A DNA stretch of 64,000 nt from positions 372,001 to 436,000 of the forward strand of contig NZ_JAATJB010000002.1 in NCBI RefSeq assembly GCF_011927635.1, given 5' to 3'. This stretch comes from Sphingomonas trueperi (GTDB lineage Bacteria; Pseudomonadota; Alphaproteobacteria; Sphingomonadales; Sphingomonadaceae). Numbering within the stretch: position 1 is the stretch's first letter; each line of letters begins with the position of its first letter. Positions 45,748 to 55,128 of this stretch are shown here, one piece after another. The position numbers were made by a program, and so were the translations under genes. The notes below the pieces were generated by a model. The model was given only the letters and a program-made list of their open reading frames with translations. It did not search any database and was not told where the DNA came from.

Positions 45748-45804
45748 GCTGGCGAGGCGGATAGCGGAAGTTGCTGGCGGGCGCAAGATTGTTGCGAGCC
45801 AATT

Positions 45805-45911
45805 CCCCTCCCGCTTGCGGGAGGGGCTGACGTGGAGGTTGCAGCCAGATGACGCCTCAAGCGACCCGCCCATCCCCTCCCCCGACCCCTCTCGTAAGCG
45901 GGAGGGGAGCG
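45805..45911. repeat. Paired GC-rich palindromes downstream of map
   Basis: CCCCTCCCGC-TT-GCGGGAGGGG at 45805-45826 is a perfect 10-bp dyad, almost identical to that at 22907-22928. A second, less perfect CCCCTCTCG/CGGGAGGGG dyad ends near 45911. The pair spans about 107 bases, the same size as the element inside putA. Confidence 0.75.
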
Positions 45912-45933
45912 CTTGCCGTTAGCGCGGGACGCC

Positions 45934-46758
45934 TCAGTAGGGCGGCTGGTGCAGGCCCTTGGGGCTGGTCGTGAAGATCTCGCAGCCGGTTTCGGTGATG
46001 CCGATGGAATGCTCGAACTGCGCCGAGAGCGAGCGGTCGCGCGTTACCGCGGTCCAGCCGTCGTCGAGCAGCTTCACGTCCGGGCGGCCGATGTTGATCA
46101 TCGGCTCGATCGTGAAGAACATGCCGGGGCGCAGCTCGGGGCCAGTGCCGGGGCGGCCGACATGGACCACCTCGGGCGCGTCATGGAATACTTGGCCGAG
46201 GCCGTGCCCGCAAAAATCGCGCACCACGCCGTAGCGGTGCTTCTCGGCGTGGCGCTGGATGGCGTGGCTGATGTCGCCCAGATGGTTGCCCGGCTTTGCC
46301 TGCTCGATGCCGAGCATCAGGCACTCATAGGTCACGTCGACCAGCCTGCGCGCCTTGATCGGCACGTCGCCGACCAGATACATGCGGCTGGTATCGCCAT
46401 GCCAGCCGCCGAGCAGTGGGGTCACATCGATGTTGACGATGTCGCCGTCCTTCAGGACGCGGTCGCCCGGTATGCCGTGGCAGACGACATGGTTGATCGA
46501 GATGCAGCAGCTGTGCGTGTAGCCGCGATAGCCGAGCGTCGCTGGCACGCCGCCGCCGGCGATGGTCATCGTGCGGACGATATCGTCCAGCTCCTGCGTG
46601 GTCACGCCGGGCACGACGTGCGGCACCAGCGCGTCGAGAATCTCGGCGGCGAGGCGGCCGGCCTTGCGCATGCCGTCGAAGCCTTCCGGGCCATGGAGCT
46701 TGATCGCATGGCTGCGCGCCTGCGGCATGTCCGCCGTCACGTTCACATATTCGGTCAT
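45934..46758 (-). CDS. map: Methionine aminopeptidase type I
   Basis: Removes the initiator methionine from nascent proteins. The 274-residue pita-bread fold has the full metal-ligand set: NIDVTPLLGGWHGDTSRMYLVG (two aspartates), CGHGLGQVFHDAPEVVH (His), FTIEPMI (Glu) and the C-terminal Glu in SAQFEHSIGIT. It lies upstream of the aldolase region on the same strand. It is divergent from the GFA gene, with about 50 bases between. Confidence 0.96.
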   Translation of the reverse strand: MTEYVNVTADMPQARSHAIKLHGPEGFDGMRKAGRLAAEILDALVPHVVPGVTTQELDDIVRTMTIAGGGVPATLGYRGYTHSCCISINHVVCHGIPGDRVLKDGDIVNIDVTPLLGGWHGDTSRMYLVGDVPIKARRLVDVTYECLMLGIEQAKPGNHLGDISHAIQRHAEKHRYGVVRDFCGHGLGQVFHDAPEVVHVGRPGTGPELRPGMFFTIEPMINIGRPDVKLLDDGWTAVTRDRSLSAQFEHSIGITETGCEIFTTSPKGLHQPPY

Positions 46759-46813
46759 GCTTGCGATATAGGAGACCCGGGCGCAAAGGGCGAGGGGGCA
46801 TGGGAGGATGCGG

Positions 46814-47317
46814 ATGCAGGAATCGAGCGCGGCGTGGCTGGAAGGCGGGTGTGCTTGCGGCGAGGTGCGCTACCGCGTGGCCGCCGATCCGATCCTCGTC
46901 AACAATTGCTACTGCACGCTCTGCCAGCGCCAGACCGGCTCGACGAGCGTGGTCAACCTGTTCATCGAAACCGAGAAGCTGGAGTTGCTTGCGGGCGAGA
47001 CCAGCAGCCATGTCGTGAAGGCAGGCTCCGGCGGCCCGCACGAGATCGTCCGCTGCGCGGCCTGCGGCACCGCGCTGTGGAGCTTCTACCCGCGGCTGGG
47101 CCGGCTGGGCGCCGGGGTGCGCGTCGCGACGCTCGACGAGCCGGCGCGCCTCCGGCCCGATGCGGCCATCTTCACCGCGGATCGCATGCCCTGGGTGACC
47201 CTCCCCGACGGCGTGCCGCAGTTCGAGGCCGCCTATGATCCGGCGACGGTCCTGCCGCCCGATCGGCTGGCCCGGATGCGCGCGCTGGCCGAGCGCAAGC
47301 GGGCGGCGGGTCTCTGA
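46814..47317 (+). CDS. GFA family (glutathione-dependent formaldehyde-activating/CENP-V-like) protein
   Basis: A 167-residue zinc protein with a beta-tent fold. Cysteines in GGCACGEVRY (about 12-20), NCYCTLCQRQTGS (about 31-43) and RCAACGTALWSF (about 77-88) provide the structural and catalytic zinc sites of the family. Members add glutathione to formaldehyde or act on other small aldehydes; many are uncharacterised. GGGAGG six bases ahead favours the ATG at 46814 over that at 46808. Its stop overlaps the start of the cinA-like gene, so both are co-translated. Confidence 0.88.
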   Translation: MQESSAAWLEGGCACGEVRYRVAADPILVNNCYCTLCQRQTGSTSVVNLFIETEKLELLAGETSSHVVKAGSGGPHEIVRCAACGTALWSFYPRLGRLGAGVRVATLDEPARLRPDAAIFTADRMPWVTLPDGVPQFEAAYDPATVLPPDRLARMRALAERKRAAGL

Positions 47318-48072
47318 TGGCGCCGCGGATCTGGACCGCCGCCCTGGTGGTGATCGGCGACGAAATCCTGTCGGGCCGCACCCAGGACAAGAATATCGCG
47401 CAACTCGCCACCTGGCTGAACGCGCAAGGCATCCGCCTCGCCGAGGTGCGGGTGGTGCCGGACCAGCAGGCGGCGATCGTCGAGGCGGTGAACGTGCTGC
47501 GCGCCCGCAACGATTACTGCTTCACCACCGGCGGCATCGGCCCGACCCATGACGACATCACCGTCGATGCGATCGCTGCGGCGCTGGGCGTGCCGGTGGT
47601 GGTGCATGCCGAGGCACGTGCGGCCCTCGCCGACTATTACGCCAGCAAAGGCGGGCTGACCGAGGCACGGCTGCGGATGGCGCGGGTGCCCGACGGTGCC
47701 GATCTGATCGTCAACCGAATGTCGGGCGCGCCGGGGATCCGCTGGGGCAATATCTTCATCCTGGCGGGCGTGCCGCATATTGCCGCGGGGATGCTCGACG
47801 CACTGACCGGCACGCTGGAAGGCGGCCTGCCCGTCGTATCGCGCACGATCGGCTGCTGGGTGGCGGAGAGCGAGATCGCCGACCTGCTCGGCGAGACCGA
47901 GCGTGCGCACGACGGCGTGTCGATCGGCAGCTATCCCTTTTTCCGCGAGGGGCGCGTCGGCGCCAATTTCGTGGTGCGCGCAACCGATGCGGCGCAGGTC
48001 GACCGCGTGACGGCCGTTCTCGCCGACGGGCTGGAAGCGCGCGGCTTCGAGGCGGTCGACGGCGGGATCTGA
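47317..48072 (+). CDS. CinA-like competence/damage-inducible protein A (molybdopterin-binding domain only)
   Basis: A 251-residue protein with the MoaB/Mog-like domain: ALVVIGDEILSGRTQDKN, TTGGIGPTHDDITVDAIAAALG and GNIFILAGVPHIAAGML. Full-length CinA carries a C-terminal nicotinamide-nucleotide amidase domain, which is missing here; the N-terminal family member may act as an ADP-ribose pyrophosphatase-like enzyme. The protein ends with a short alpha/beta domain (VSIGSYPFFREGRVGANFVVR). The ATG overlaps the GFA stop. A terminator lies between it and the TonB receptor. Confidence 0.9.
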   Translation: MAPRIWTAALVVIGDEILSGRTQDKNIAQLATWLNAQGIRLAEVRVVPDQQAAIVEAVNVLRARNDYCFTTGGIGPTHDDITVDAIAAALGVPVVVHAEARAALADYYASKGGLTEARLRMARVPDGADLIVNRMSGAPGIRWGNIFILAGVPHIAAGMLDALTGTLEGGLPVVSRTIGCWVAESEIADLLGETERAHDGVSIGSYPFFREGRVGANFVVRATDAAQVDRVTAVLADGLEARGFEAVDGGI

Positions 48073-48118
48073 TTGTCGGCTGCGTTACGCGGGGCGCCGC
48101 GACCGCCGACAATCTCCA

Positions 48119-48152
48119 CAAAAAAAGAGCGGCACTCCGAAGAGTGCCGCTC
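48119..48152 (-). terminator. Terminator of the first TonB receptor gene
   Basis: A perfect 11-bp stem GAGCGGCACTC/GAGTGCCGCTC with a CGAA loop (48127-48152) lies 30 bases after the receptor stop. On the minus strand it is followed by seven T residues. It lies just past the convergent cinA-like gene and may serve it too. Confidence 0.88.
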
Positions 48153-48181
48153 CCATTCCATCCTGCCCTTGGCGGGCGTGA

Positions 48182-51091
48182 TCAGAACTTGAAGGTCGCG
48201 CCGACGTACAGCATGCGGCCGTACAGGTCGTAGGTGTTCGCCACCGTCTGCGTGCCCGGGAAGGTCACCTGGTTGGTGTCGCCGAACACCGGCGGCTTGG
48301 TGTCGAGCAGGTTGTTGACGCCGGCATACAGCTCCATCTGCTGCTTGCCGCCGACCATCACCTTGCCCTGCAGATTGTGGTAGAAATAGGCCGAGATGCG
48401 CTGCGGGTTGGCGCTGGCGAGGTTGTCGACCAGCGGGCCCATATAGTCTAGGCGGTAGTTCAGCTGGAACTTCGGGGCGCTGAACGTGACATTGGCCACG
48501 CCCTTGTCCTTGAAGCCCGAACCGAGACGGCCGCAGCTATAGCAATCGGCCTGGCCCAGCTCGTTCTGCGGCGCGGCGCCCGGGAACGGCGTCTGCTGCT
48601 GCTTGAAGCGATGGTTGTACATCACGTCGAAGTCGAAGCGCGAGGCGCCGACCGGCACTGCGTAGCGCGCTTCGACGTCAATCCCCGACACCAGGTACGA
48701 ACCGGTGTTGAAGTTGATGGCGTTGACGCGCGTGATGAAGCCGTTGCTGTCACGGATCACGTTGTTGCAGAACTGGGCGTTTCCGGTGGCAAGGCATTCG
48801 TCCGCCGAGACCTGCTGCCCGATGATGCCGATCGCGTTCTTCACCTTGATGGTGTAGTAGTCGACGGTCATGCTGAAGTTCTTGAAGAACGTCGGCGTTA
48901 TCACGGCACCCGCGGTGAAGGTATCGGCGGTCTCTTCGCGCAGGTTTCGGTTGCCGCCGAGCAGGCCGTCGATCGACTGGATCTGTGCCGTCGAATAGGT
49001 GAACGATCCGCGGCTGGCGATGGTGTTCGCGCGACCCGGTACGTTCGCACAAGCTGCGGGGATCTTGTCGCTCTCGTTCGTGCCCTGGTCGCAAGGATCG
49101 TTGACCGAAGGGAAGGTCTGGCTGATCGATGCGTACAGTTCACCGATGTTCGGTGCACGGGTTGCGCGCGAGTAGACACCGCGGAAGCGGATGTCCGAAG
49201 TCGGTGCAAAGGTCGCGCCGCCCTTGAAGCTCCACACGCCGACGACGGTCGAATAGTCGGCGTAGCGCGCGGCACCTTCCAGGCCCAGATACTTCAGGCC
49301 CGGGCGGTCTTCCACGATCGGGGCGACGACTTCGACGAAGCCTTCCTTGACGTTGAAGCTGCCGCGGGTGTTGGTGATCTGGTTGCCCGCGCTCAGGCCC
49401 GCCTGGGTGAACGGGTCGAAGGTCTCGGTGCTCTTTTCGTGGCGATATTCGCCGCCGAACGACAGTGCGACCGGGCCGCCCCACAGCGAGAACAGGTCGC
49501 CGTTGATGCTGCCGGACACGACGTCCTGGTTGACCTTCGCCAGATAGTCATAGGCAACGTTGGTGCCGTTGACCAACTGCACGGTGCCGCCGTCGACGAG
49601 CGTCACGTTGCGGGTCGGGCCGGTATACTTCTGCAGGAACTGCGCGGCTGCCGCCGTGACGGTGTTGGCGCCGAAGATGTTGATCGGCACGCAGCCCGCC
49701 GCACGCGCCGCAGTATCCGAGCAGCGCACCTGGCCGTCGGGGCCGATCTCATTGCTCAGCGCCGCACCGTAGTTGGGCGTGTAGATCGACTGGGCGGTGG
49801 TGTGGTCGCGGCTTTCCGAGTGCTCGTAATAGATGTCATACGACCAGTTGGTGCCGGCAGTGAACTGCCCCTTCGCGCCGAGCACGCCGCGATAGAAATC
49901 GCGCTCGTTCTTGTTGCTGCGGCTGAAAATGTCGTTCGAACGACGAAGGAACTGGATCGTGTCCACACCGTTCGCGATGGCGGCGGCGCGGATCGCAGCC
50001 GGCACATAGGGGCTGCTGATCGGGATGCCGGCATAAGCAGAGCCATCGAAGTTCAGCGCCGCGCTCGGGCCGGTGTTCGAGATGGCTGCGGGCTCAAGCG
50101 AGGCGTTCGAGTTGGTGCGGCTGTACTGGCCCTGCGCATAAAGCTTGAAGGCATCGGAGAAGTCATAGTGCGCCAGCACTGCGCCCTGGTAGCGTTCGAC
50201 CGGCACCGACAAGAGGCGATCCCCGTTTCGATTATACCCGTCGATGTTCGGACCCTGGTACCCCTTGAGGTTGTTGCCCGGACCAAAGGTGAAGGTGCTG
50301 GGGCTGTTCGGCGTGAAGGACTGCTGATTCGGCCCACTGACGTCGAACACGCCCTGCGAGGCATAGGCACTGCGGTTCGGGAGGTCGCGCGCGGAGAAGC
50401 TGCGATCACGCGAGTACAGGCCGTGATCATTGTCGTAGCTGAAGTTCGCGGTCACGTTGCCACGGCCGCCGCCGAAGTTCTGGCCACCGGTGATCGAGAC
50501 ATACTGGCGGGCTGCGTCGCCCTTGTCCGACAGCGTGTTCTGCGCACGGACGCGCAGGCCCTGGAAGTCGTTCTTGAGGACGAAGTTGACCACGCCCGCG
50601 ATCGCTTCCGAACCATAGACGGCCGAGGCGCCGCCGGTGACGACTTCGACGCGCTGGACCAGATCGGTCGGGATGTTGTTGACGTCGACCGCCGGGCTGC
50701 CGGCGATGCCCAGCGTACGACGGCCGTCGATCAGCACCAGGGTGCGCGACGAGCCGAGATTGCGCAGGTTCACCGTCGCGGTGCCGTTGCCGGTGTTCGA
50801 GAAGTTCGAGCTGGTGCGGCTGACATTCTGGCCGACAGACGGCAGCGTGGCGAGCACGTCCTGGATGTTCGACGCACCGGTCTGCTCGATGCGCTCCGCG
50901 CTGACGACGGCGACCGGGGTCGACGACTGGAGGTCGGGACGCGCGATACGCGAGCCGGTCACGACGATTTCGGTGCCGGCACCCTGCTGGGCGGCATCGG
51001 CCGCGCCATTCTGGTCCTGTGCAAATGCGGGCGCGGCGAAAAACGCCACGGCGCCCATTCCTGCCAGCACCGTGCCGGCGCGGAGGGGCAC
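48182..51091 (-). CDS. TonB-dependent receptor
   Basis: A 969-residue outer-membrane gated channel. The signal peptide runs to about 25 (FFAAPAFAQ). The plug domain holds EIVVTGSRI (TonB-box-like region), SNIQDVLATLPSVG, RNLGSSRTLVLIDGRR and VEVVTGGASAVYGSEAIAGVVNF. The barrel ends in the typical aromatic strand LYVGATFKF. The long receptor with an RNLG plug motif resembles the carbohydrate/peptide-type receptors common in sphingomonads; the ligand is unknown. The start is GTG, with GGGAGAG upstream. It lies downstream of ribF behind a 314-base region with a dyad. Confidence 0.93.
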   Translation of the reverse strand: MPLRAGTVLAGMGAVAFFAAPAFAQDQNGAADAAQQGAGTEIVVTGSRIARPDLQSSTPVAVVSAERIEQTGASNIQDVLATLPSVGQNVSRTSSNFSNTGNGTATVNLRNLGSSRTLVLIDGRRTLGIAGSPAVDVNNIPTDLVQRVEVVTGGASAVYGSEAIAGVVNFVLKNDFQGLRVRAQNTLSDKGDAARQYVSITGGQNFGGGRGNVTANFSYDNDHGLYSRDRSFSARDLPNRSAYASQGVFDVSGPNQQSFTPNSPSTFTFGPGNNLKGYQGPNIDGYNRNGDRLLSVPVERYQGAVLAHYDFSDAFKLYAQGQYSRTNSNASLEPAAISNTGPSAALNFDGSAYAGIPISSPYVPAAIRAAAIANGVDTIQFLRRSNDIFSRSNKNERDFYRGVLGAKGQFTAGTNWSYDIYYEHSESRDHTTAQSIYTPNYGAALSNEIGPDGQVRCSDTAARAAGCVPINIFGANTVTAAAAQFLQKYTGPTRNVTLVDGGTVQLVNGTNVAYDYLAKVNQDVVSGSINGDLFSLWGGPVALSFGGEYRHEKSTETFDPFTQAGLSAGNQITNTRGSFNVKEGFVEVVAPIVEDRPGLKYLGLEGAARYADYSTVVGVWSFKGGATFAPTSDIRFRGVYSRATRAPNIGELYASISQTFPSVNDPCDQGTNESDKIPAACANVPGRANTIASRGSFTYSTAQIQSIDGLLGGNRNLREETADTFTAGAVITPTFFKNFSMTVDYYTIKVKNAIGIIGQQVSADECLATGNAQFCNNVIRDSNGFITRVNAINFNTGSYLVSGIDVEARYAVPVGASRFDFDVMYNHRFKQQQTPFPGAAPQNELGQADCYSCGRLGSGFKDKGVANVTFSAPKFQLNYRLDYMGPLVDNLASANPQRISAYFYHNLQGKVMVGGKQQMELYAGVNNLLDTKPPVFGDTNQVTFPGTQTVANTYDLYGRMLYVGATFKF

Positions 51092-51405
51092 GCGCTCTCC
51101 CTAGATGGTGTCGACAGCGCTGCTGGCGACGACACTGTGGCGGCGCATGAGCCGCTGTAACCAAGATGTAAAGAAGCTGTCCGCAGCGCGTGGCTTTGTT
51201 TTGGTGTTGTGGCTTGTACAACACAGTTGCGGTCGTTACAGGAAGGAGGAAAGAACCAAATCTATTATCTATGATGCGTTTGTGCAGCAATGTTTCACTG
51301 TTGCCTAACAGCATCAATCTGAAACGTGTCGCGACATGGTGTAACACCACGACATGACCAACTCTCACAAGAGCGGCGTGGCACGCAGGAGCAGGAACGG
51401 CGGGG
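51092..51405. other. 314-base region upstream of the first TonB receptor gene
   Basis: It is lower in GC than its surroundings and shows no gene. It holds the candidate operator at 51292-51325 and A/T-rich stretches (ATCATAGATAATAG on the minus strand near 51260-51275) that may form the receptor promoter. Confidence 0.6.
51292..51325 (-). promoter_or_regulatory. Nested dyad upstream of the TonB receptor gene
   Basis: GTTTCA (51292-51297) pairs with TGAAAC (51320-51325), and inside it CTGTT pairs with AACAG around a 4-base loop (51298-51311). The nested symmetry, about 200 bases before the receptor start, could be an operator or a leader hairpin. Confidence 0.4.
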
Positions 51406-52335
51406 TCAGGTTCGCGCTGAAAGCAGCTGGCGCGCGCGTGCGGCGTCCTCGTCCATCTGGGCGGTAAGCGCGTCGAGGCTGTCGAACTTGGCCTCGGGCC
51501 GGAGATATGCGATCAGTTCGATCTCGACCGTCTGGCCGTACAGGTCGCCGTTGAAATCGAAAAAGAAGCTCTCGAGCAATTCGGTCGGGGGATCGAAGCT
51601 CGGGCGGATTCCCAGGTTGGCTACCCCGTTCAGCACGCGCCCGTCGGGCAGCCGGCCACGGATTGCGTAGATGCCATATTTCGGACGAAGATAGCTGCTG
51701 AGGCGCATGTTCGCGGTGGGATAGCCGAGCTGGCGGCCCAGCTTGGCGCCGCCTTCGACTTCCGCGGCGATTGCGAAGGGGCGGGTGAGCAGCATCGCGG
51801 CACCGCGCGGGTCGCCGGCCTTGAGATGCTCGCGGATGCGGCTGGAGGATACGATCTGGCCGTCCAACGCTACCGCGCCCACCGTCTCTGCGGTGAAGCC
51901 TAGCTCGGCACCCAGCGCGGCCAGGGTCGCGACATTGCCCTCGCGGCCCTTGCCGAAAGTGAAGTCCTCGCCGGTCACCACCCCGGCGGCGGCGGCCGTG
52001 TCGACCAGCTGCTCGGCGAACTGGCGCGCGGTGAGCCGGGCGAGGGTAGCGTCGAAGTGGAACACCAGCATGCCGTCGGCGCCCGCGGCGGCGAACAGCC
52101 GCTCGCGTTGGTCGAGCGTGGTCAGCCGGAAGGGCGAGGCGTCGGGCTGGAAGAAGCGGCGCGGATGCGGATCGAAGGTGGCGACGATCGCCGGGCGTCC
52201 CTCGGCGCGGGCACGCGCCACCGCGCGGCCGACGACCGCCTGGTGCCCGAGATGGAAGCCATCGAAATTCCCGAGCGCGACGATCGCATCCCGGAGAGGA
52301 AGCGGAACCGCCGAGCCGCCGTCCAGCCGCTGCAT
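51406..52335 (-). CDS. ribF: Bifunctional riboflavin kinase / FAD synthetase
   Basis: Converts riboflavin to FMN and FMN to FAD. The 309-residue protein has an N-terminal nucleotidyltransferase domain, with ALGNFDGFHLGHQAVV (HxGH motif), TFDPHPRRFF and SSSRIREHLKAGD, and a C-terminal kinase domain with GRQLGYPTANM (the G-x-P-T-A-N motif) and YGIYAIRG, then GIRPSF. The start at 52335 excludes upstream in-frame codons that come from the palindromic repeat region. All of M19-folA-thyA lies upstream on the same strand. Confidence 0.95.
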   Translation of the reverse strand: MQRLDGGSAVPLPLRDAIVALGNFDGFHLGHQAVVGRAVARARAEGRPAIVATFDPHPRRFFQPDASPFRLTTLDQRERLFAAAGADGMLVFHFDATLARLTARQFAEQLVDTAAAAGVVTGEDFTFGKGREGNVATLAALGAELGFTAETVGAVALDGQIVSSSRIREHLKAGDPRGAAMLLTRPFAIAAEVEGGAKLGRQLGYPTANMRLSSYLRPKYGIYAIRGRLPDGRVLNGVANLGIRPSFDPPTELLESFFFDFNGDLYGQTVEIELIAYLRPEAKFDSLDALTAQMDEDAARARQLLSART

Positions 52336-52407
52336 GGGGTGGCTATAGGGATTGGCCGAGGGGATGCCAATGGTGTTAGAGAGTCGAGTGCGAAGCGCGC
52401 GCTTAAG

Positions 52408-52575
52408 CCCCTCCTCCTTGGAGGAGGGGTTGAGGTGGAGGGATTCCAGAACGAAAGTTTGGTCTCGGTGAGACACAGCCCCACCCCAACCCAGCGTCAG
52501 GTCGGTCCGCCTCCCAGGCGGACCTGAACCGCGCGGGGCGCGGTTCACCTGCCGCTCCTGAAGGGGAGGGGCTTG
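52408..52575. repeat. Multi-hairpin GC-rich repeat between the dipeptidase gene and ribF
   Basis: It holds successive dyads: CCCCTCCTCC/GGAGGAGGGG at 52408-52429, GGTCCGCCT/AGGCGGACC at 52504-52524, AACCGCG/CGCGGTT at 52527-52545, and a GGGGAGGGGC arm at the right end. The layout resembles 44385-44539 and 19148-19295. Confidence 0.75.
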
Positions 52576-52579
52576 GGTT

Positions 52580-53749
52580 TTACCCTCGCTCCATCCCCGC
52601 CTTCAGTACCCGTAGCACATTACCCCCCATCACCTTGGCGATTTCCTGCTCGGAAAAGCCGCGATCGACCAGCGCCTGGGTCACCACCACCAGCTGCGAT
52701 GCATCGAACCCCGTGGTCACCGCGCCGTCGAAGTCCGAACCCAGCCCGACATGGTCGATCCCCACCAGATCGCGGACATGCGCGATCGCCGCCGCCATCG
52801 CCTCGGGGCTGGTGGAGCAGACCGCCGCCTCCCAATAGCCGATCCCCACCACGCCGCCGGTGCGGGCGATGCCGCGGATCTCGGCGTCGGTGAGGTTGCG
52901 GTTGACCTTGCAGGTCGCCTGCACGCCGCCATGGCTGGAGACGACCGGCCGCCGCGCCAAGGCGAGGATGTCCGCCACCGCCGCATGGCTGGCATGGGCG
53001 ACATCGACCACCATGCCCAGCGCCTCCATCCGCCGCAGCATCTGCCGGCCGAGCGGCGTCAACCCGCCCTTGGCCTGCCCATGCATCGAGCCCGCTGCTT
53101 CATTGTCGAAGAAATGTGCGAACCCGGCCACGCGGAACCCGGCCGCGTAGAGCCTATTGAGATTGGCCGGATTGCCCTCAAGGTCCTGCAGCCCCTCGAT
53201 CGAGAGCAGGCCGCCGGTCACTTTCCGCCCGGCGGCGCGATCTGCGAGCAGTCGGGCGAGCTCGGCAGGCGTGCGGATCACCCGCAGCGCGCCGCCCGAG
53301 GCGGCGGCGGCGCGCTCCAGCTTCTCCGCATGCCAGAGCGAGCGCTGGAGCAGCGAGCCCCAGGTGCGCGGCGGCTGCGCTTGCGCGATGGCGAGCAGTG
53401 TGATGTTGTCGCTGTCGGCACCGTTGGCGTCGTAATTCTGGTGCCGCGGCGTCTTGGTGACCGAGGAAAAGACTTGCAGCGCGACATTTCCCGCCTGGAG
53501 CCGCGGCAGGTCGACCTGGCCGCGATTGGCGCGATCGAGCAGGTTGCGCCGCCACAGCAACGTATCGGCATGCATGTCGGCGATGGCGAGGCTGGCATGC
53601 AGCGCGCGGGTCTGCGGCGTGACATGGGGGAGACGCGTGGCCACGACGCGGTTCCTCCCCGCCTCCACCGCCGCCGGGGCGATCCCGAAAACGCCGAACG
53701 CTGCGACGGCGAGCACCGCCGCGACGCCGATCAGGATCGGGCGCTTCAT
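52580..53749 (-). CDS. Membrane dipeptidase (peptidase M19)
   Basis: A 389-residue zinc dipeptidase with an N-terminal signal anchor (ILIGVAAVLAVAAFGVFGIAPA). Metal ligands are recognisable: HxD in IADMHADTLL, the bridging Glu in GLLSIEGLQDL, His in VDVAHAS and in PVVSSHGGV, and Asp in GLGSDFDGAV. It cleaves dipeptides, including D-containing ones, in the envelope. The ATG overlaps the folA stop codon, completing a thyA-folA-dipeptidase operon. Confidence 0.93.
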   Translation of the reverse strand: MKRPILIGVAAVLAVAAFGVFGIAPAAVEAGRNRVVATRLPHVTPQTRALHASLAIADMHADTLLWRRNLLDRANRGQVDLPRLQAGNVALQVFSSVTKTPRHQNYDANGADSDNITLLAIAQAQPPRTWGSLLQRSLWHAEKLERAAAASGGALRVIRTPAELARLLADRAAGRKVTGGLLSIEGLQDLEGNPANLNRLYAAGFRVAGFAHFFDNEAAGSMHGQAKGGLTPLGRQMLRRMEALGMVVDVAHASHAAVADILALARRPVVSSHGGVQATCKVNRNLTDAEIRGIARTGGVVGIGYWEAAVCSTSPEAMAAAIAHVRDLVGIDHVGLGSDFDGAVTTGFDASQLVVVTQALVDRGFSEQEIAKVMGGNVLRVLKAGMERG

Positions 53750-54222
53750 CGCCGCCGGAGAAGCGTCACGAATTCATAGGCGGGGCGATCTCCTTCCGCC
53801 GGATGCGGCTCGCGCGCGGTCTCCGCCCAATCGGCGGGATCGAAGGCGGGAACGTGCGCGTCGCCCTGGGCATCGAGATGCACCTCGGTCAGCTCGACCC
53901 GATCGGCGCGGTCCAGGAACAGCGCGAAGACCTCGGCGCCGCCGATCACCGCGACATCCTCGCCTGCCAGCGCCAGCGCCTGGTCGACGTCATGCGCCAC
54001 CTCGGCGCCTTCGGCCCGCCAGCCGGTGTCGCGGGTGAGGACGATATGGCGCCGGCCCGGCAGGGGGGCGGGAAAAGACTCGAAGGTCTTGCGGCCCATG
54101 ATCATCGGCCGCCCCAGCGTCTGCGCCTTGAACCGCTTGAGATCGGCGGGCAGCCGCCAGGGCAGCTGGCCGTCGCGGCCGATCACGCCATTGTCCGCCC
54201 GGGCGAGGTGGAAGCTGATCAT
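53746..54222 (-). CDS. folA: Dihydrofolate reductase
   Basis: NADPH-dependent reduction of dihydrofolate, renewing the folate consumed by ThyA. The 158-residue protein has the signatures [24 protein letters not shown] (about 9-32), [10 protein letters not shown], and [12 protein letters not shown] for NADPH. The acidic residue of the active site is Asp in LPADLKRF. It overlaps thyA at its start and the dipeptidase gene at its end, by four bases each. Confidence 0.95.
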   Translation of the reverse strand: MISFHLARADNGVIGRDGQLPWRLPADLKRFKAQTLGRPMIMGRKTFESFPAPLPGRRHIVLTRDTGWRAEGAEVAHDVDQALALAGEDVAVIGGAEVFALFLDRADRVELTEVHLDAQGDAHVPAFDPADWAETAREPHPAEGDRPAYEFVTLLRRR

Positions 54223-55013
54223 ATCGCCACCGGTGCCTTGATGTGCGGCTGCGCGACATAGTCGTGGATCGCGAAATCCTCATATTCGTACGCGTCGATC
54301 GACGGCGCTTTGCGGAGGATCTCCAGTCGCGGCAGCGGCCCCGGCCTGCGGCTCAGCTGCTCCCGCGCCTGGTCGAGATGGTTGAGATAGAGGTGGCAGT
54401 CGCCGCCGGTCCAGATGAAGTCGCCGACCTCCAGCCCGGCCTGCTGCGCCAGCAGGTGGGTGAGCAGCGCATAGCTGGCGATGTTGAACGGCACGCCGAG
54501 GAAGATGTCGGCCGAGCGCTGGTAAAGCTGCAGGCTCAGCCGGCCGCCCGCGACATGGCACTGGAACAGGCAGTGGCACGGCGCCAGCGCCATCGCGCCG
54601 AGCTCGCCGGGGTTCCAGGCGGAGACGACCATGCGGCGCGAGGCGGGGTTGGTCTTCAGCGTTGCGATCAGTTCGGCGATCTGGTCGATATGGCGGCCAT
54701 CGGCGGCCTCCCAGTCGCGCCACTGCTTGCCATAGACCGGGCCGAGATCGCCGTTTTGGTCGGCCCATTCGTCCCAGATGCTCACCTTGCGCTCCTGCAG
54801 CCAGCGAACGTTGGTGTCGCCGCGCAGGAACCACAGCAGCTCGACCAGGATGGAGCGGAGGTGAAGCTTCTTGGTGGTGAGCAGCGGGAAGCCCTGGCGC
54901 AGGTCGAAGCGCATCTGCGCGCCGAACACGCTGCGGGTGCCGGTGCCGGTGCGGTCCATCACCTCCACGCCATCGTTGAGCGCGCGGGCCATCAGGTCGA
55001 GATATTGGTGCAT
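54219..55013 (-). CDS. thyA: Thymidylate synthase
   Basis: Methylates dUMP to dTMP with methylene-tetrahydrofolate. The 264-residue protein matches the short bacterial form. The active-site Cys lies in [13 protein letters not shown] (about 143-155), with [19 protein letters not shown] for phosphate binding, [24 protein letters not shown], and GDCHLYLNH. The ATG at 55013 gives the canonical MHQYLDLM start. It is the first gene of the thyA-folA-dipeptidase operon and divergent from a JAB-domain gene. Confidence 0.96.
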   Translation of the reverse strand: MHQYLDLMARALNDGVEVMDRTGTGTRSVFGAQMRFDLRQGFPLLTTKKLHLRSILVELLWFLRGDTNVRWLQERKVSIWDEWADQNGDLGPVYGKQWRDWEAADGRHIDQIAELIATLKTNPASRRMVVSAWNPGELGAMALAPCHCLFQCHVAGGRLSLQLYQRSADIFLGVPFNIASYALLTHLLAQQAGLEVGDFIWTGGDCHLYLNHLDQAREQLSRRPGPLPRLEILRKAPSIDAYEYEDFAIHDYVAQPHIKAPVAI

Positions 55014-55128
55014 GGCTGCGAACCTAGCGGCGCGCGCTGGCCGAGTCACCCGGCTTCGCACCATTCCGGAGGTCCGGAGCGGATCGGCTTGCCGTTCAGG
55101 ATGCCGGCATCGGGTGGCATGCCGGGCC

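Larger units (their letters stand above)
45593..45933. other. 340-base intergenic region between map and the threonine aldolase gene
   Basis: It contains the candidate structured RNA (45636-45747) near the aldolase and a palindromic repeat block (45805-45911) near map. No convincing protein-coding frame is seen. The map gene reads into it, so the repeat probably marks the end of the map transcript, and the aldolase promoter should lie around 45750-45800. Confidence 0.6.
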
